DNA of 64,000 nt from Paenibacillus segetis (lineage in GTDB: Bacteria > Bacillota > Bacilli > Paenibacillales > Paenibacillaceae): positions 3,211,045-3,275,044 of the forward strand of contig NZ_BMFT01000001.1 in assembly GCF_014639155.1 (NCBI RefSeq), given 5' to 3'. Under the pieces are notes generated by a model. The model was given only the letters and a program-made list of their open reading frames with translations. It had not been told where the DNA came from and did no database searches. The position numbers and the translations under genes are program-made. Of this stretch, positions 62,586 through 64,000 are shown one piece after another. Each line of letters starts with the position of its first letter. Position 1 is the first letter of the stretch.

Positions 62586-64000
62586 TTATAACGCATGCCG
62601 CCGTTTTCTCCACATATAGGCAAGGAATAGCGCACCAATACCGATTAGAATATAAATGGCGCTCATGTTCCAGGCATTCAAACCGGCACCAGTTACCCAT
62701 GAGTCCTCCGATGTCCCCACCTCACCCATAAAATTGAGAAAAGGCATTTTATTAAATGGACCCAGATACCAGATGATCATGTACAATACTTCAAAGGTTC
62801 GATTCGTCTTCGTCAGCACACCGGAAGCTAAAGCTAGACTTGGGATCAAAATAACACCCGCCACCCAATACGCTAAAGCTTCCACATTTCCCTCCAGAAT
62901 GAACCTTATGGCCATACCGCTCCCGGTTAGACAGGTCAGCATGACAGCGGCAATCCATACTGCCGATAACTGCCTTATGACGAATCGGGGAGTTGAAGCA
63001 ACTAGATCATATGTCTGATGGCGTGCTTCTCGACTTCCTATACCCGACCATAACATTAACGGCCAAATCCAAGCTACCGATCCTATCATCCCCTGTGAGG
63101 CAGATGATGCAGGAAGAAGGAGGCAGAGAATGATTAAAATGCTTGTTATCCCGAACCAAACCATAGAAGCACCACTCATCATCAAGCGCCATTCTGCAAA
63201 CACCAAAGCTAGGAAGGACTTACGGACTTTCACCGGAGTTAGATCAGCTACGTGAATGCTTCGGAGCGATTCCCCCTGATCATTATCAATCAAATCGGCA
63301 ATCTCACGATCTCTATCCTTCTGCTGACTGCTTCTACTCTCTTTCTTTCTCTTGATTGAATCCTCTTTAAAGCCACGAAACGACAAGGTTGCCCCTATAA
63401 TGACTATGAAGGACAGAATGAAATACAAAGCTCGTTGTTGCATGATTGCTGCTGTCCATTCTACGCCTTGCCATTCGAACAGTTCTAGTGGTTGCTCTAG
63501 AACGAGAATCCCAATACTATAGGAACCCGTAAAGTCCGGGTGAATCGACACAACTTCATTCATCATATCTGACGTAATGATTTCCGTTCCAAATGCCGAA
63601 AAGCTAGAGCTAGTACCAATAATTATATACAGGAAGAAATAGATTACATTCCCTAGCCCTCCTTGCAGAAATGGCCTTGTTTCGAACAACACAGCTAAGG
63701 CAGCAACGACAGCCATGACAGGCAACGCCATGAATAGAAATGGAGACACCAATTGCCACAGCTCAACTTGCATCACCTCTCCCCTCACCACCTGCATGAT
63801 CAGAGCGACGATTAGGATAAAGAATACGATAATCGATAATACTGCGAAGTTGCTGAGCGCTTTCCCTAGTAAGTAGTGGAATTTTTTCACCGAGGTCGAT
63901 GCGATGATTTGTCCAACTCGGGTTCGTTCGTCCCGGAGAATGCTGTTCTTCACCAAATAGAATCCAAACAAACTGAGGAATAAGGTTGTAGAGAGGGCGA
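62586..64000 (-). CDS. ABC-2 type transporter permease, 5' part cut by window edge
   Basis: Membrane part of an ABC exporter. The frame is open through the window edge (ALSTTLFLSLFGFYLVKNSI) and gives over 470 residues. It reads NSILRDERTRVGQIIASTSV near the edge, then several hydrophobic segments, a charged cytoplasmic loop of about 60 residues (FKEDSIKRKKESRSSQQKDR), and a second membrane block ending in IGIGALFLAYMWRKRRHAL. Such double-sized ABC-2 permeases act with an ATPase that should be encoded just beyond the window. Substrate unknown. Confidence 0.85.
   Translation of the reverse strand, partial: ALSTTLFLSLFGFYLVKNSILRDERTRVGQIIASTSVKKFHYLLGKALSNFAVLSIIVFFILIVALIMQVVRGEVMQVELWQLVSPFLFMALPVMAVVAALAVLFETRPFLQGGLGNVIYFFLYIIIGTSSSFSAFGTEIITSDMMNEVVSIHPDFTGSYSIGILVLEQPLELFEWQGVEWTAAIMQQRALYFILSFIVIIGATLSFRGFKEDSIKRKKESRSSQQKDRDREIADLIDNDQGESLRSIHVADLTPVKVRKSFLALVFAEWRLMMSGASMVWFGITSILIILCLLLPASSASQGMIGSVAWIWPLMLWSGIGSREARHQTYDLVASTPRFVIRQLSAVWIAAVMLTCLTGSGMAIRFILEGNVEALAYWVAGVILIPSLALASGVLTKTNRTFEVLYMIIWYLGPFNKMPFLNFMGEVGTSEDSWVTGAGLNAWNMSAIYILIGIGALFLAYMWRKRRHAL

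Overview
The window reads as a chromosomal segment of a low-GC Gram-positive of the Paenibacillus type. Supporting signs are strong AGGAGG-type ribosome-binding sites, lipoboxes, DUF4309/YjgB and UMF1-type proteins, LexA boxes of the Firmicute GAAC-N4-GTTC type, a PBSX-like defective phage tail locus, and many AraC-type regulators controlling plant-polysaccharide genes. Genus-level assignment is inference.

Layout. 1-7.2 kb: arabino-oligosaccharide locus with two GH51 arabinofuranosidases (Abf2/XsA-like and AbfA-like) on either side of a binding-protein-dependent sugar importer that lacks its own ATPase, and a divergent ArsR-type regulator. 7.5-10.6 kb: deoxy-sugar module (rhamnulose-1-phosphate aldolase, lactaldehyde-reductase-type dehydrogenase) facing a DeoR-family regulator. 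10.9-13.9 kb: HEAT-like protein, ThuA protein, acetate transporter and short-chain dehydrogenase. 14.1-19 kb: L-fucose operon (isomerase, class II aldolase, RhaB-type kinase, FucU mutarotase). 19.2-22.5 kb: small secreted proteins, an AraC regulator, an ASCH protein and a LexA-controlled two-gene operon.

22.5-38.8 kb: a contractile phage-tail locus ordered as in Bacillus PBSX from sheath to lysis (sheath, tube, chaperone with a -1 frameshift site, a short tape measure, baseplate, fibre, XhlA, GH25 endolysin, holin). No capsid, portal, terminase, integrase or replication gene is visible, so it is most simply a tailocin (R-type bacteriocin). Its control region holds an ArpU-type activator, an Xre repressor with four matching operators, an ImmA/IrrE protease, and four 11-bp-phased TGTCCG repeats upstream of the tail operon.

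38.9-51.5 kb: a second carbohydrate region with a GHL6/GH42M-like hydrolase, a TIM-barrel isomerase, two Gfo/Idh/MocA oxidoreductases, three AraC regulators, a GH16 glucanase broken by a one-base frameshift, and a LacZ-type GH2 beta-galactosidase. 51.6-61.3 kb: a MalT-like regulator; glycerol dehydrogenase plus dihydroxyacetone kinase with a divergent PocR-AraC regulator; and a phosphodiesterase-like enzyme coupled to a UMF1 transporter. 61.5-64 kb: a metallophosphoesterase-like gene without a normal start codon, and an ABC-2 permease cut by the window edge.

Two families of non-coding palindromic repeats lie between genes: a 72-bp element (7.3-7.55 and 14.6 kb) and a larger foldback element with a conserved core (10.6-10.8 and 17.0-17.15 kb). 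No rRNA, tRNA, CRISPR array or transposase was seen.
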